Of a stretch of 64,000 nucleotides of DNA, positions 28,201-35,539 are shown piece after piece (positions within the stretch are counted from its first letter, which is position 1; each line of letters begins with the position of its first letter). This stretch comes from Xestospongia muta (taxonomy: Eukaryota; Porifera; Demospongiae; Haplosclerida; Petrosiidae). Location: assembly GCA_963693285.1 (NCBI GenBank), contig OY848918.1, positions 18,170,047 through 18,234,046 of the forward strand. The letters are read 5' to 3'. The notes beneath the pieces were generated by a model, which saw nothing but the letters and a program-made list of their open reading frames with translations, was not told the DNA's origin and made no database searches. The position numbers were made by a program, and so were the translations under genes.

Positions 28201-31200
28201 TGATTACATGTAGTCATTACCATTGTTTGACAAGTGTTCATGAACTATTTAGAGTATTCATGAACCATTATAAGGATATAATATTCATTATGAATATATC
28301 ACTAGATACACACTACAATACAGTGAAATGTCAGTTATTGTTGTGACTGATATGTGGTACATGGACTAAATAAGCTATAATCTCCTTCCTGAGGCTGTTA
28401 TGTCCTTATATAATGATCTTTAGTTCCCTTGTGTTATTATATAAGCACTTAATGCCAGACTATAACTATAAATGAGATGCTGACCTTGTAGTAAAACACA
28501 CTCAATCTATTAAGTATAAATCCCTAAAGTTATTTATAGTATACTTATATTACATGTATTAACATTGAAATGGATACACAAGACTCATTGAAAACACTAC
28601 TATAATGTCTAATATAACAACTTCATGATTAATTAAACTATACTAATTATGAGATAATGAGAATGTAGAGTATATAACACAAGTGTTCTATTCCAATGAA
28701 CATTAAATCAACAAGTATTGTCAATACATGCACTAACAGATCATGTATATGTACACTCCTATATTCTATAGGAATTCTTGTATCATTAAAATAATATTAA
28801 AATATTTTTTTTCTTAAAAGATTTGTTTAAAAGGAAACCTTAACAGACAGCCAGTCACAGGTAATACTTACAGTTAACTTTTTGTATAAGATGGAGCCAA
28901 ATAGACAAATTCTATTCTACACTATTCAGTAATACCAATATAATTGTTTAATCTTTCATTACTTTTAGTGAAACAATCCCCTTTTTACATGTACTAACAT
29001 ATCATGTACAAAGAGCAGACAGACAGTCTAGATTATAACAAACCTACAATAATTTAGTGACACATATTACCCTGTAACATTACAATATGAACATTATAAA
29101 ATGCTTACACTATTAGAAGAGCTCCTATTGACATTTATATTTCAATACATGTTTAATCTATTATACAGTATACAGAAAGGCATCCATATATATGGCAAAA
29201 AATTGTGGCTTCTTTATTGAGCTATGTTGTAATAAATAATATTCACAGTCGCTGCAATTTATGAATATAATTATTGAAGAATATGATTTTCATTTAATCT
29301 TGAAATTTAGAATTCAAACACATGTTAATTTTTAATACCTCTAAATTTTTGGATTACCTCAAATTTATGTTCTTAATTTAGTAATAAGTCAAACGTTATT
29401 GACGCTGGATAAGGAGATTTGAAGTTAATACACTTTATGTAGTATACTGCCATAAAGTAGGCAAAACTTAAAAGTTATACAGTGTATGTGAATGATTCGG
29501 ACAATGTTAAAGTGAAGATATTTCTTTGTTGGCACTTAAGGTATTGTTGTTGTATATACAGGAAACATTTTGAGAAGAAATAATTTTGCAAATTTTGCAA
29601 ATCTAAAGGATTTTTGTCAAATCCCAGTTATTATATAAATGTGGTATGTGTATAGCAATTCATTTTGATGACTGAAATACAAATGAAATTTTGTTCTAGA
29701 TCCTGTAACTAAATTTGAAAGTAAATTACATTGTCTTTCATATCATATAAAGGACTGTGAGCTGTGTCTGCTGATAAGATATCTCATTAGAAAATCAAAA
29801 TATTTACAGTAAATTGGCTGTTTAATAATAACCTGCCTCATTGCTAATAGAGGGACTAGCACTTATTGGATTGGTATAGTCTGTAATCGTGTTGCAGTCT
29901 ATGGAAATGTCATCTATGCTTCTATTTGAAAAATCGTCACCACAATCAGTGCATATTACAACAATTTAGTGTTTTTTTACATTCTTAACAGAAGTTTTGT
30001 TCTAATTATGCTCTAACCCCAAACACATTCTTGTTATACAAGTCCTATATGCTCTTATCTCCAGACTCATCCTCTCTAAGCAAAGAGACAGGAACACCAG
30101 ACTAGACTAATACTTTATGAAAATTTAGCTGCTGCCAATGACTCACTATTACTTTTTCGTGCAAAATAAAGTCCAACATGTCCTTATTAACTAATACCTC
30201 TCTATTACTATACCAATATATAGTTAGTCTCTAAATATGATTGAATTGCTTTTTTTCCTTTTTTGCAAGTAATCATAAAATATACAATATACTGGTATAA
30301 CCCCTGAATATAAAAGGTCATATTCTTAAAAAAATTATCTTACATCATTCATTGTCATAATTTAAAAACTTGTCATAATTATGTTAATTAAATAATTAGT
30401 AGTTCGTGAATATTATTATCATAGAAATGTTCACAGCAACACTTGTAAGAGATAATTTTGAAGAGAGATCATAACAATTTTAAATATCAAAGTAAATGTT
30501 GACAAAATTAAATTTGTCAAATGATTTTTCCTACCTATAGCGATGCCTTTAATTAAAACATTGGAAGGAAACTTTTTGGCAAGTGAAGAATATTTATCAA
30601 ACTCGTAATTTCCTACATGTTACCACAATCTCACTAATGTTACAATTAATTGTATGTGCAAATTTTAGGGCATACTGTAATAATATGTAAGTGTCTAAAA
30701 TTGTAGTGTAACACATTTACTATATTGAATAATAAATGTCTAAAGATATGGCTAGTATCATTTTTTGCTAACCATGACTCTGTTTTAAAGCAGTATGTCA
30801 CATGAGGCAGTCCTAGTTAATCAAAGATGGATCTGTGCTCTTATTTCAATGATTATCACCACAACCAATACACATTACAACAGTCATTAAGGTATGAGCC
30901 TAACATGATCTGGGAGACATGTGACTATACATGCTCTACTATTAAATATAGACCATAACATGATACAGCATTATAAATATCTGATGTATAAAATTTTATC
31001 CTTATTTGTTGAATTTAATGCAATTGTTAATTTAATTCACAAAAAGTTTTACATTAGTCTATTATGTTAGTGACATTGCTGACTATACTGTTTATGAGTG
31101 TATAAACATAAAATTACAATGTTGGTTATCAAATGTTGGAATGTTGGAATACATTAAACCAAGGGTCACTATATAAAAATGGACCATAGTTAGCTTTGCA

Positions 31201-32971
31201 AACAACTTGTTATAATCATAATCAACGTTTCTGTTTGGTATTTTAACAAACTATGTTTATCAGAGCTTTATCAGCATTGTTGTAAAATCATGACAACAGA
31301 GAGTAAATGAATGTGTGTGTGTTATAAACTCTTGTAATAAATCCAGAAAATGTATTTTACAAATGTCACATTAAAAGCATATTCATAATATTATTGTTCT
31401 TCAAATGTTTGTGTTATATGATAGATATGAACTGGCTCTTTTAGAATTATGCAGTAACATTGTTATTAGATCAACAAATGTACACAACATGTCAGTAATA
31501 TCAGGACTTTATAAAGAGAGAAGACAGAAAAAGTAAAAATTCAATATAATCGATTAAAAAGACACAAGAATTTGTGTTACTAAATTCAGAGCATCCCATG
31601 CATTATAGCTCAACTAAGTCAAACAATAATAATGATACAGTTTGTTTTGATGTGAAAATTATTGGATGTTAATCTTATTAATAGAAACACTCTGTATATG
31701 AAAAATAGGCTTTACTGTTGGGATATATACTTAATAACTTACTGAGAGTGGTTGACAATAATTTACATCAGCATTTTCCTCAATAGCAGATTTGACTCCT
31801 TCAATGTTTCCATCACTAATTGCCCAGAGCAGTTGTTGATTCTGTTATAAAGACAACATGTATCATGTAGTGTAGTATAGTGAGTATACAGATCAGCCCT
31901 TATAACTAAAAGACCATCTTTTAGAAAGATATTCTGTCTATACAATACACTGATATGTGAGTTTAGTTAGTATCACAGTGATATATAGGGATAATGACAT
32001 AGTAATAGAAAGATTATAGACTTACTAGACTATCCTGAGACATTTTGAAATGTGTATGTCCTTAGCTGTTCACTTTTTCTAACGAGGAAAGTCTGATAAC
32101 TAATCAATTATAACCTAATTAAAATAACTTTAGTTTAATCTCTCTGTTAACTAATTCACAATAATAATAAACACAGCTAGCTGATGACATTTCATCAAAT
32201 CCTATGATGGCTATAATATTTCTGGATGTCAACTTGCTCTCAAAATGTCCCTCACTATATACACATTCCTTTTGTCAACAGTGTTGCGGAATGAAACGTT
32301 TCACAGATAGTAATAATAAAAAATCGTCTGAAAAATTGTTTCCCTTTTTAAATTTATAATCAGGTGAAATGACTTAATAATATTCTTTAATACAATCTAT
32401 TCTTGTTTATACACTGACCTTATGTCAACTGGCTTGCAATGTTTATGTTGTTATGCAATATTAAAGGTACAAACATAATAGTCAATGCTATTTTACCAGG
32501 ATAACGTGTTATGTAAGGATTATAGAACACAAAGTCAGTAATTATGTTGTTAGTGTTTACGAGAATATTTGAGTCATTTCAAAGCATGAACTGCTTATTA
32601 GAACACTGAAGGAGAACAGTTATGGAGACCCTTAGTTTATATTTACTCTTGTTAATTTATGAATTGTTGTAAATGTGTTGACTGCAACTTCTTTGTAATA
32701 ATGGATTGTTACTGAATATAAGGATTTATGTTATATTTATATAGACAAACCACGAAAATGGTAAAGTCTTGTAACATAACTATGGAGTTGTGAAATTCCT
32801 AATAAAGATGTATTTCTGTATAATCCCCTTCTACAGTAATAAATGATAAATGTCAAGAGTAAATTAGATGATTATTGACAAATACATTTCCTTTAGCAAA
32901 AAAGATAGTGGTGGCTAATTTTTTACCTTGTAATGAGCAGATTCTGGTTCACTTAATGATTGTACTGCCAT
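587..32971 (-). CDS. ANK-repeat protein gene, copy A (spliced, 3' incomplete)
   Basis: I infer one gene from seven phase-0 exons on the minus strand. They are alternative first exons at 32,971-32,927 and 32,043-32,026, then 31,841-31,743, 27,002-26,907, 9,067-8,978, 5,608-5,510 and 685-587. All junctions are AG/GT and fall between codons, so any first exon can join the chain in frame. The product so far is a short N-terminus followed by five consecutive ANK repeats of 30-33 residues. No signal peptide, membrane segment or effector domain is visible, and the 3' part lies off the window. The 18-kb intron from 26.9 to 9.1 kb is filled with transposons. A copy in the opposite arm starts at 45,020. 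A transcript would be needed to confirm that the distant exons belong together. Confidence 0.7.
1405..1490. repeat. Short duplicated segment
   Basis: This segment (TTGTTAATTGT ... AACAGACTA ... AAACAATCAACA ... AGTACTT) repeats the sequence at about 885-960 in the same orientation. It lies directly before the minisatellite. Confidence 0.55.
1505..3840. repeat. Degenerate minisatellite with higher-order structure
   Basis: About 2.3 kb of diverged tandem units. Each unit combines TTGAGTAGTTGTGTTCGAGG, AGAATGAACTTTTGATTC, CCCAGAAAATGG and CCAGACTTCCTTCTCTAGG. The core GGCCAG occurs about 27 times. Simple units are roughly 70-120 bases. A compound block with two GGCCAGA cores and CCCCAGTAAATGG recurs near 1,890, 2,217, 2,625 and 3,216, which implies a larger repeat layer. 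It lies in an intron between two ANK cassettes. Short open frames inside it have no coding character. Confidence 0.9.
3883..4200 (-). pseudogene. CACTA/EnSpm-like transposase fragment (tentative)
   Basis: The minus-strand translation contains MTQFNGIF followed by cysteines, then a tract with HSPTYKYYPQGTKSN. In animal tnp2-type (CACTA/EnSpm) transposases a motif of the form N-M-x-Q-F-N-G-x-x-G-C and a later H-x-x-x-Y-P stretch occur in this order. The fragment is about 95 codons, has no matching flanks, and is a relic at best. The call rests on motif order only. A related but separate CACTA relic is seen in both arms near 34 and 44 kb. Confidence 0.35.
4340..5040 (+). repeat. Dispersed ~700-bp repeat, copy A
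   Basis: It starts near TTAACCGATTATA and ends near CATCAGTGTGAAAAAG. It matches 17,125-17,808 (same strand) and 60,268-60,980 (opposite strand) throughout, at roughly 90% by eye. It has no convincing open frame and no obvious terminal inverted repeats. In the arms it lies beside a MULE end, but here it stands alone, so it is a mobile unit or a piece of one. Confidence 0.8.
5280..5388 (+). mobile_element. Gypsy-type polypurine tract plus short LTR
   Basis: A purine-rich AAAGTGGAAGGTA is followed by TGTCACATATATG and ends in CTTGTGTAATCCATAT. The same order (purine tract, TGTCACATAT start, TTGTGTAATCCATATTAA end) occurs at 26,330-26,485. The TTGTGTAATCC... end also precedes gag relics at 13.8 and 19.4 kb. 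I read this as the 3' end of a Gypsy element or a solo LTR. It sits just before the second ANK cassette. Confidence 0.5.
5400..6290. repeat. Tandem-duplicated ANK exon cassette, copy 2
   Basis: Partner of 480-1,280, in the same orientation and with the ANK exon in the same relative place. Intron flanks align well on both sides, while the exon itself is far more diverged. Confidence 0.85.
5510..5608 (-). CDS. ANK repeat exon (copy A)
   Basis: Another 99-base, phase-0 exon encoding one 33-residue ankyrin repeat. It carries TPLHYAAANGH at residues 4-14, then DVLIKSGASLD. The acceptor is TAG before 5,608 and the donor is GTAAGT after 5,510. Compared with the cassette partner at 587-685, 20 of 33 codons differ, 16 of them changing the residue. 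Residues changed include 1-3, 8, 11-12, 14-17 and 19-20, mostly on the concave binding face of ANK repeats. The conserved TPLH, AA and GASLD framework is kept. Confidence 0.85.
6291..8200. other. ANK gene intron, no gene seen
   Basis: AT-rich intron sequence between the 5.6- and 9.0-kb exons. I see no exon with paired splice sites, no transposase motif and no RNA gene. Confidence 0.5.
8201..8796 (+). mobile_element. Short pogo/Tigger-like element, TA target site
   Basis: The 596-bp element is flanked by TA on both sides. The left end reads CTGTAGTTCCCCGAG and the right end, reversed, CCGTAGTTCCCTGAG, followed on both sides by an AGCACC block. This gives an imperfect terminal inverted repeat of about 22 bp. 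The TA duplication and the CENP-B-type helix-turn-helix relic inside fit the pogo branch of Tc1/mariner. A perfect hairpin (GTAAGCACC/GGTGCTTAC) lies in the left end. No catalytic domain is present, so it is non-autonomous. Confidence 0.75.
8343..8462 (+). pseudogene. CENP-B/pogo-type helix-turn-helix remnant
   Basis: A 39-codon frame opens at ATG 8,343 and ends at TAG 8,460. It includes NVSAIAKKYDVDKKHIREW, which fits the N-terminal helix-turn-helix of pogo/Tigger transposases (A-I-A-x-x-Y-x-V then R-x-W). The next codons (FDKLLDSQ) continue the family pattern after the stop. Only the DNA-binding helix region survives and the DDE domain is absent. It could be just a relic; a small DNA-binding peptide is possible but unsupported. 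Confidence 0.6.
8978..9067 (-). CDS. ANK repeat exon (copy A, 30 residues)
   Basis: A 90-base phase-0 exon, bounded by CAG before 9,067 and GTTAGT after 8,978. It encodes a shortened ankyrin repeat with the pattern TTALHRASNAEIAEMLIKN. Compared with the 33-residue unit, the turn between helices lacks the usual W/H-G-N residues, so this repeat is three residues short. It is placed in the chain by its phase and strand. Its counterpart in copy B would lie beyond 64 kb. Confidence 0.75.
9530..9800 (-). pseudogene. Gypsy integrase remnant
   Basis: The minus strand shows KHCQVCQ, part of the HHCC zinc finger, near 9,747-9,727. It then shows PLHIWEKP, HIDYAGPF near 9,613 with the first catalytic Asp, and a DAYSxWLDVHT-like stretch. 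This order is characteristic of Ty3/Gypsy integrases. Stops and frameshifts break the frame. It belongs with the RNase H remnant at 13,090-13,625, since the piggyBac insertion lies between them in the expected pol order. Confidence 0.75.
9661..9722. repeat. Two adjacent perfect hairpins
   Basis: CAATGGGAGGAT and ATCCTCCCATTG pair as a 12-bp stem with a 4-base loop (9,661-9,688). TATGAACTATCC and GGATAGTTCATA pair as a second 12-bp stem with a 1-base loop (9,698-9,722). Both lie inside the integrase remnant. Confidence 0.85.
9798..10035. repeat. Two-copy tandem repeat (~120 bp)
   Basis: AAGCTTAATTTTGGACATAA at 9,798 recurs as AAGCTTAACTTTGGACATAA near 9,922. The following text is similar (GGGAATTATGAGTTTTAGGA versus AAAATTATGAGCTTTTGGGG). 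It lies in the Gypsy remnant between the integrase and the piggyBac insertion. Confidence 0.6.
10152..10214. promoter_or_regulatory. Subterminal palindromic repeats of the piggyBac
   Basis: GGTTGCAGATTTGCAACTT (10,152-10,170) and GGTTGCAAATTTGCAACTT (10,196-10,214) are 44 bases apart. The second contains a perfect 16-bp palindrome. Position inside the terminus and upstream of the transposase start makes them candidate transposase or regulator binding sites; this is inference. Confidence 0.45.
10440..12426 (+). CDS. piggyBac transposase, three exons, apparently intact
   Basis: Exons 10,440-10,567, 10,737-10,763 and 10,866-12,426 join in phase 2 at GT/AG sites to give 571 residues. piggyBac family members are about 590. 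The 5' exons add an acidic N-terminus (SDDDFDVDEEEEIEDE), typical of the family, so the ATG at 10,440 is preferred over the one at 10,876. The DDE core follows. The first catalytic Asp is in SIDEAMIPFKG (about residue 244), the second in VYCDNFFTS (322), and two more are in GGVDRND (432, 435). The C-terminus has a cysteine-rich zinc-binding domain (CSHC ... CQLC ... C, residues 530-564) that binds the element ends in this family. No stop or frameshift is seen. The product would cut and paste at TTAA. AATAAA near 12,687 may serve as the polyadenylation signal. Splicing is inferred. Confidence 0.9.
12440..12510. repeat. CA/TG microsatellite
   Basis: Imperfect CA repeat (CACACA runs interrupted by TATGCACG and TGCACATA) in the 3' untranslated region of the piggyBac transposase gene. 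Confidence 0.9.
13090..13625 (-). pseudogene. Gypsy RT-thumb / RNase H remnant
   Basis: The minus strand reads, with frameshifts, GLHLIPEKV-AIMEGPTPRN (end of the reverse transcriptase/connection). This is followed by a KLNPL motif, GLGAILCHISDDGSEQPI, TLAPTEKNYSRLDKE, and YLYGRPFTLLTDHKPL (RNase H). Motif order and wording are those of Ty3/Gypsy pol. Multiple stops make it dead. The integrase part of the same element lies at 9,530-9,800, and the piggyBac landed between them. Confidence 0.8.
13790..14085 (+). pseudogene. Gypsy LTR end and gag remnant
   Basis: CTTGTGTAATCCGTATTAAG, an LTR end seen elsewhere in the window, leads into a broken gag frame. It includes ALFFQANDVAKYKKLPVF, and a tail resembling L-K-D-L-L-V-P-A-K-P. 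The same gag segment occurs at 19.6, 26.1, 52.2 and 58.6 kb. Its end runs directly into the MULE terminus at about 14,086, so the MULE probably inserted into it. Confidence 0.6.
14086..17091 (+). pseudogene. MULE (ZSWIM-like) transposon with SWIM and PHD domains, decayed
   Basis: Imperfect terminal inverted repeats of about 80-100 bp bound it (both ends share CTATA[T/G]GTCTGGTAAC and ACGAAAC/TCGAAAC...AAGCCTCAAAAATG). Coding traces in order on the plus strand are as follows. An N-terminal GETFASYTELE region lies at about 14,220, and FFKVTFVNEDHNHPV (FAR1-like) at 14,560. An RNase H-like core has PELIMVDATYK near 15,050 (first Asp). It continues with RVILTDKDF near 15,240 (second Asp), then FRREITFKKMGL. 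A SWIM zinc finger, CQCMFWKMMRLSCRDIL, lies near 15,880, where the usual final His is Asp. IPPRLKKRAR follows at 16,390, and a C-terminal PHD finger (VCDSCLKWFHFHC ... WYCQTC) at 16,830-16,915. Stops and frameshifts are frequent. Domain order matches animal ZSWIM/MULE transposases; the PHD end is less usual. Confidence 0.8.
17125..17808 (+). repeat. Dispersed ~700-bp repeat, copy B
   Basis: Same family as 4,340-5,040. It begins at TTTAACCGACTATA, just outside the MULE terminus, and ends near CCAGTATGAAAAGTC. Its mirror copy is at 60,268-60,980. Confidence 0.8.
17940..19240 (-). pseudogene. piggyBac transposase remnant (left arm)
   Basis: The minus strand reads FLRYLHFVNNNTLVP, GKVQPVIDHLSQRFLDVYDP and VAVNEAIIKFF, then ALTYHLRGNFHQIFFDNFFT. 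Broken C-terminal pieces around 18,230-17,980 read EEDSGDQ..GYYSCKIKSHKLYKY. This is the DDE core of a piggyBac family different from the intact element at 10-13 kb. The first catalytic Asp has become Asn here, while the right-arm copy keeps it. There is no start region, and TTAA ends were not found. Confidence 0.75.
19395..20480 (+). pseudogene. Gypsy remnant: LTR end, gag and RT (left arm)
   Basis: The LTR end (TCTTGTGTTATCCATATTAA) is followed by a gag trace (PTYEYVERVALLFQVNNVAEDK). It then passes almost directly to reverse transcriptase motifs: TVETELERLLSSDIIE, SEWTVPIVTV, LYGDYNVTINPVLDVEQYSL, INTHQALYHYTQLLPGV, and a TGGNNKEHIDNLEEVL-like stretch. The middle of the element (protease region) is missing, so it was deleted internally before or during decay. 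The mirror copy at 57,330-58,810 has the same deletion, so the insertion and deletion predate separation of the arms. Confidence 0.75.
20481..20954. other. No gene recognised; conserved between arms
   Basis: Sequence with somewhat higher GC (around 20,630-20,900), well preserved in the opposite arm near 56,830-57,180. I find no open frame or splice-bounded exon. Confidence 0.4.
20955..21375. repeat. Dispersed intron repeat family R2, copy 1
   Basis: ACATCATAAAATGCTTGC through TGTATATGACTGATTTAAAA aligns with 29,080-29,500 in the same orientation. Shared landmarks include TATACAGTATAC, ATGTTGTAATAAATAATATT and a CATTTAAT/CACTTAAT block. No coding potential. Mirror copies are in the right arm. 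Confidence 0.7.
21376..22716. other. No gene recognised
   Basis: AT-rich intron-like sequence with a short ATT microsatellite near 22,502. Mirrored at about 54,000-55,330. I see no exon or transposon protein. Confidence 0.5.
22717..22925 (+). pseudogene. FLYWCH-like zinc finger remnant (left arm)
   Basis: From ATG 22,717 the frame reads MNPESWSLQLLNEEKECFLYEGHG and is then broken. Other frames continue with a WKC-like cysteine, then EFTGSLTTLPFNETIAWAG. The order (hydrophobic F-L-Y, aromatic, W-x-C, then L-T-T) is that of FLYWCH fingers, which occur in MULE-type elements and some host proteins. The right-arm copy is in frame for longer. I cannot tell whether it was a transposon or host domain. 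Confidence 0.45.
23860..24690 (-). pseudogene. piggyBac N-terminal remnant (left arm)
   Basis: From ATG 24,684 the frame MDDRQLFI, stop, EDDLQLIYEEEDD resembles the acidic N-terminus of piggyBac transposases. Farther in, broken frames give IRFKILMG, LFDYW-like and WAK motifs matching the family segment before the first catalytic Asp. About 750 bases of this (roughly 23,885-24,640) are missing from the right arm, where the flanks join directly. It may be the front half of the relic at 17,940-19,240, separated by later insertions. Confidence 0.5.
24948..25785. mobile_element. TTAA-flanked non-autonomous element, left arm only
   Basis: An 838-bp insertion is flanked by TTAA at 24,944 and 25,786. 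Left end CCTTGCTGTGC and right end reversed CCTCGCTGCGG form a short imperfect inverted repeat. The right arm lacks this sequence at the matching place (52,508-52,515 region). The target site suggests a piggyBac-type MITE. An open frame at 25,569-25,793 on the minus strand has no recognisable motif and is not called. Confidence 0.65.
26040..26290 (-). pseudogene. Gypsy LTR end and gag remnant (left arm)
   Basis: The minus strand shows the LTR end (AATCTTGTGTAATCTGTG), then a broken gag with EEPVFTYEMQMALFF, ANNVTEDKKVPVLLSIVGSK and DLLLPAKP. The mirror copy is at 52,040-52,330. It faces away from the Gypsy 3' end at 26,330. Confidence 0.65.
26330..26485 (+). mobile_element. Gypsy polypurine tract plus LTR (left arm)
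   Basis: AAAGTGGGGAGGAA (polypurine tract) is followed by TGTCACATATAAATTG (LTR start). The unit runs to ATCTTGTGTAATCCATATTAA. Same layout as 5,280-5,388. The LTR is only about 140 bases. Confidence 0.55.
26907..27002 (-). CDS. ANK repeat exon (copy A)
   Basis: A 96-base phase-0 exon encodes 32 residues. TPLHLAAISGNTEVATFLI at residues 3-21 is a clear ankyrin repeat, followed by NGANLD. The acceptor is TTTTAG before 27,002 and the donor GTTAGT after 26,907. Against its copy at 51,273-51,368 there are 13 base differences in 10 codons, all changing the residue. The sharpest change is Ile-Ser to Lys-His at codons 10-11, which are ANK positions 13-14 on the binding face. Confidence 0.9.
27003..31742. 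other. ANK gene intron, no gene seen
   Basis: Intron between the second and third coding exons. It holds one R2 repeat (29,080-29,500) and otherwise unremarkable AT-rich sequence, colinear with 46,457-51,272 in the other arm except near 29,660-29,970. Confidence 0.6.
29080..29500. repeat. Dispersed intron repeat family R2, copy 2
   Basis: Same-orientation partner of 20,955-21,375, more diverged than the arm-to-arm difference. Mirror copies lie near 48,780-49,200. Confidence 0.65.
31743..31841 (-). CDS. First ANK repeat exon (copy A)
   Basis: 99-base phase-0 exon, with acceptor CAG before 31,841 and donor GTAAGT after 31,743. It reads LLWAISDGNIEGVKSAIEEN, then ADVNYC. This looks like an N-terminal capping ankyrin repeat (L-L-x-A-x-x-D-G-N-x-E-x-V-K). 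Copy B differs at 9 bases in 6 codons, all replacements, including Ile-Ser to Ala-Glu just before DGN. Confidence 0.88.
32026..32043 (-). CDS. Alternative first exon 1b (MSQDSL, copy A)
   Basis: ATG at 32,043 in the context CAAAATG opens six codons, ending phase 0 at GTAAGT. A possible acceptor (CTAAG) lies 17 bases before the ATG, so an untranslated upstream exon may join here. In copy B the same exon reads MFQEEL. If exon 1a were spliced to this acceptor the frame would stop at the next junction in both copies, so the two starts look mutually exclusive. Confidence 0.6.
32927..32971 (-). CDS. Alternative first exon 1a (15 codons, copy A)
   Basis: ATG 32,971 (TCTATGG) opens MAVQSLSEPESAHYK and ends phase 0 at GTAAAA. 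It can splice in frame to the first ANK exon at 31,841. The opposite arm preserves it with a single base change (Ala to Glu at residue 2), while surrounding noncoding sequence differs more. No known motif. Confidence 0.55.
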
Positions 32972-33289
32972 AGATAACACCTACACCCAAGTCAATAGTG
33001 TCATTGAATTATAATTCGCCATATTGTTGAAGAATATTATTAAAATGCTCTTTTATCCCTGCAAAATGATATAAGCACAATTTTAATTTGGAATGCATAG
33101 AACCCAAAACTAATGTACATACTTATCATTCTTTCAGATTTATCATATAACATTCAATTTTTTAAAGAGGTAATGCCTGTGATAGTACAAAGCTAAATGT
33201 CGACTGTAAGTATATATTGACGAAATGAAAAAAGTTTTTTTAAAATATAATAAATCACCTGTTCACAAATTTTTTTGTTCCATGATATA

Positions 33290-34618
33290 TTTTCTCTAAA
33301 TCACCATTTAGAGATTCAAACGCGAAGCAAAAGAAAACCTGCAATAGTTCCCAGAGCAAGCATGAAGATATCATTATATCACAAATCCTATATTAAAACA
33401 ATCGATAATAACAGTCATAAGACAAAAACATGCTGGAACTCTAGCTTTAGTATGGGCAGTTGCAACACCATCATATGTTAGAATAACACGCAATTCATTA
33501 CTAGTTTACTTCTTGTGACAGTATTGTCTCGTCTGTCCAAACAGATACAAGATGAATACATACCATAGCTCTTGCTGGTAGATCAACAGTTCAAATTTGA
33601 AGTATGGTTCTATATTGTAATGAACTCTTTAATGCTTGCACCACAATACCTGTGAGATCTAGAATGTAGATATGTTATTACCTGAGCCATTATACTACAT
33701 ACCTTAATTATTAATTAAATCGATAAGTGGCTTTAGAAATGTCTGCATATTATGTTTGTCTTTACTGTACCAAACAACACAGAAAATAACATACTTTGAT
33801 GAAAATCTAGAGTTTATGTATAATTAAGGTATAACAAATACAATTTAAACTTACCGTTGAAGGTAATTCATTTTATTACCAAATACAATGGCTATATACC
33901 AATTTTTGTTGAAGTGAAGAGAGTACCTCCATTAGTATTAAATGTAAATAAAATATTTGCAAGATTAGTATCATAATTATCACCATCATATAAGTCTGTA
34001 AGTATAGTAGATTTAGCTGGTCTTTTCATCAACATTCTACAAAAGTCTTTGTCTAAAATAAAGGAAGATCATAATAACATAAACAAAATGGTATATATTT
34101 GTTTAGAGGTATACTTACCAATAAATCTTGCACAAAGTTATATCATTTTTGTTCCATCACATGATAATTCATGATCTTCAACTAACATTAGGCATATAGC
34201 TCCTTAATGTAAAAGCTGACTTAAATAGAAGTTGGGTTTCAGCAGTAAGCTTTAAATTAATTTCAGGAGATCATCTAATGCAATTGTAAATAAATGATTC
34301 CTATATAAAATTATAACCATGACATCACTTTACAATAGTTAACATAATATATATAGCTTTTTTTATAGAAATTTTTGCATTTTCCTAAAAAAAGTTTTAA
34401 GTAAGACATTTCATCTCCAATTTCTGCTTCATCAAAATCTATGCTACAAGTGTCAACTGAATCTATTTAATGTACTTAGCAGTTGTTTGAGTCGCTGTAA
34501 TAAGCAAGTTCAGGCATCACATCCACTTGCATAGTGACTTGATGTTTCTAACAACTATGATGAATCTCTCGATAGTAATCCTATTTCAGATTCAATGGAA
34601 TCTTCCATGAGACGATCG
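33290..34618 (-). pseudogene. CACTA/EnSpm transposase remnant (left arm)
   Basis: From ATG 34,618 the minus strand carries, with stops and frameshifts, an acidic N-terminus and a DDLLKLI-like segment. EDHELSCDGTKM follows, then a short intron with GTAAGT/TTTTAG sites. Next come RPAKSTILTDLYDG, ANILFTFNTNGGTLF, QTFLKPLIDL and TVDLPARAM. This order (I-T-D-x-x-D-G, then F-T-F-N-T-D-G, then F-L-K-P, then D-L-P-A-R) matches animal tnp2-type CACTA transposases. It is shared with 43,300-44,720. It lies upstream of the ANK gene start. Confidence 0.7.
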
Positions 34619-34700
34619 ACCAGAGTCACCTCAACCGAAAGAATCGTCTGACACACCAATGTAATTAATAAACTTTGCACTTACACAAGCACGTGGCATC

Positions 34701-34735
34701 TGTATATATTATATATATATAAGTATATATATTTG
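34701..34735. repeat. TA microsatellite
   Basis: TGTATATATTATATATATAT followed by AAGTATATATATT. It is shorter in the mirror position near 43,185. Confidence 0.85.
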
Positions 34736-34940
34736 TGGAAATCCCTTGTGTCATTGTAGAACGAAGAAGAGTTGGACATGCTGCAATCAACAAAGATACT
34801 ATAAAGTATTGCTGGTAAGTTTGTATTTGTTCGAGACTAACCCTGTAATTGTATGCACTCTTTAAATATTGATATTATAAAGTATTCTAGTGATACAGTA
34901 AGTTTGTAAAGTGACATCTAATTCACTCTGTGGTTCACTT

Positions 34941-35110
34941 TTAGCACTTCAATAGTGGGATTTTAAGTTTGTAAATATTGTTTTCATTTCTGTCATTTAC
35001 CTGAATACCAGAATTTATTCCTACATTATTAGGACAGTACAACTGTGCATTTCCTTCTATGGGAGGAGCTGTTATAAATGGATGAGGTGTCCTTAAATAA
35101 TTTTTAAAGA
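34941..35110 (-). pseudogene. Unrecognised coding remnant (left arm)
   Basis: The minus strand reads PFITAPPIEGNAQLYCPNN, then GINSGIQVN and NNIYK. The same peptide is recoverable in the right arm (42,840-43,010) after a 2-base indel, with some replacements. No family is recognised. It may belong to the neighbouring CACTA element or to another transposon. Confidence 0.35.
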
Positions 35111-35539
35111 AGTTGATGTTGGAATGAAAGTGCTTGCTTTTTGATATACTTCTAATGATGCATACGATCAGGTCAGTATTGTTGAAGAAAAGACAAATGG
35201 TTTTGTTGAATATAATTATATACATAAATACATATATAAAGTGAGTTTCCACTTCAAAGCATTGCAAGATCTGTTAATTACTTAATCTATTAATAACTGT
35301 TGTATAAACTGATATTGGACCAATGAAGCATAGATGTTCTGTTAGTGAAAATATTTTATTTACATAGTAATTATAGCCATAAACACAAATAAATGTGTGC
35401 AACATGTTATACATAGGTGTATTATATATAGATGAGAAAAGAAAGAATGCCAAGTGCCTTTCAAAACAAATTATTCTTAAGAATAATCAGTGGTCATTCT
35501 TCAGTCCTTGTTAACTGATCCAGTTGATCACATTTTGGA

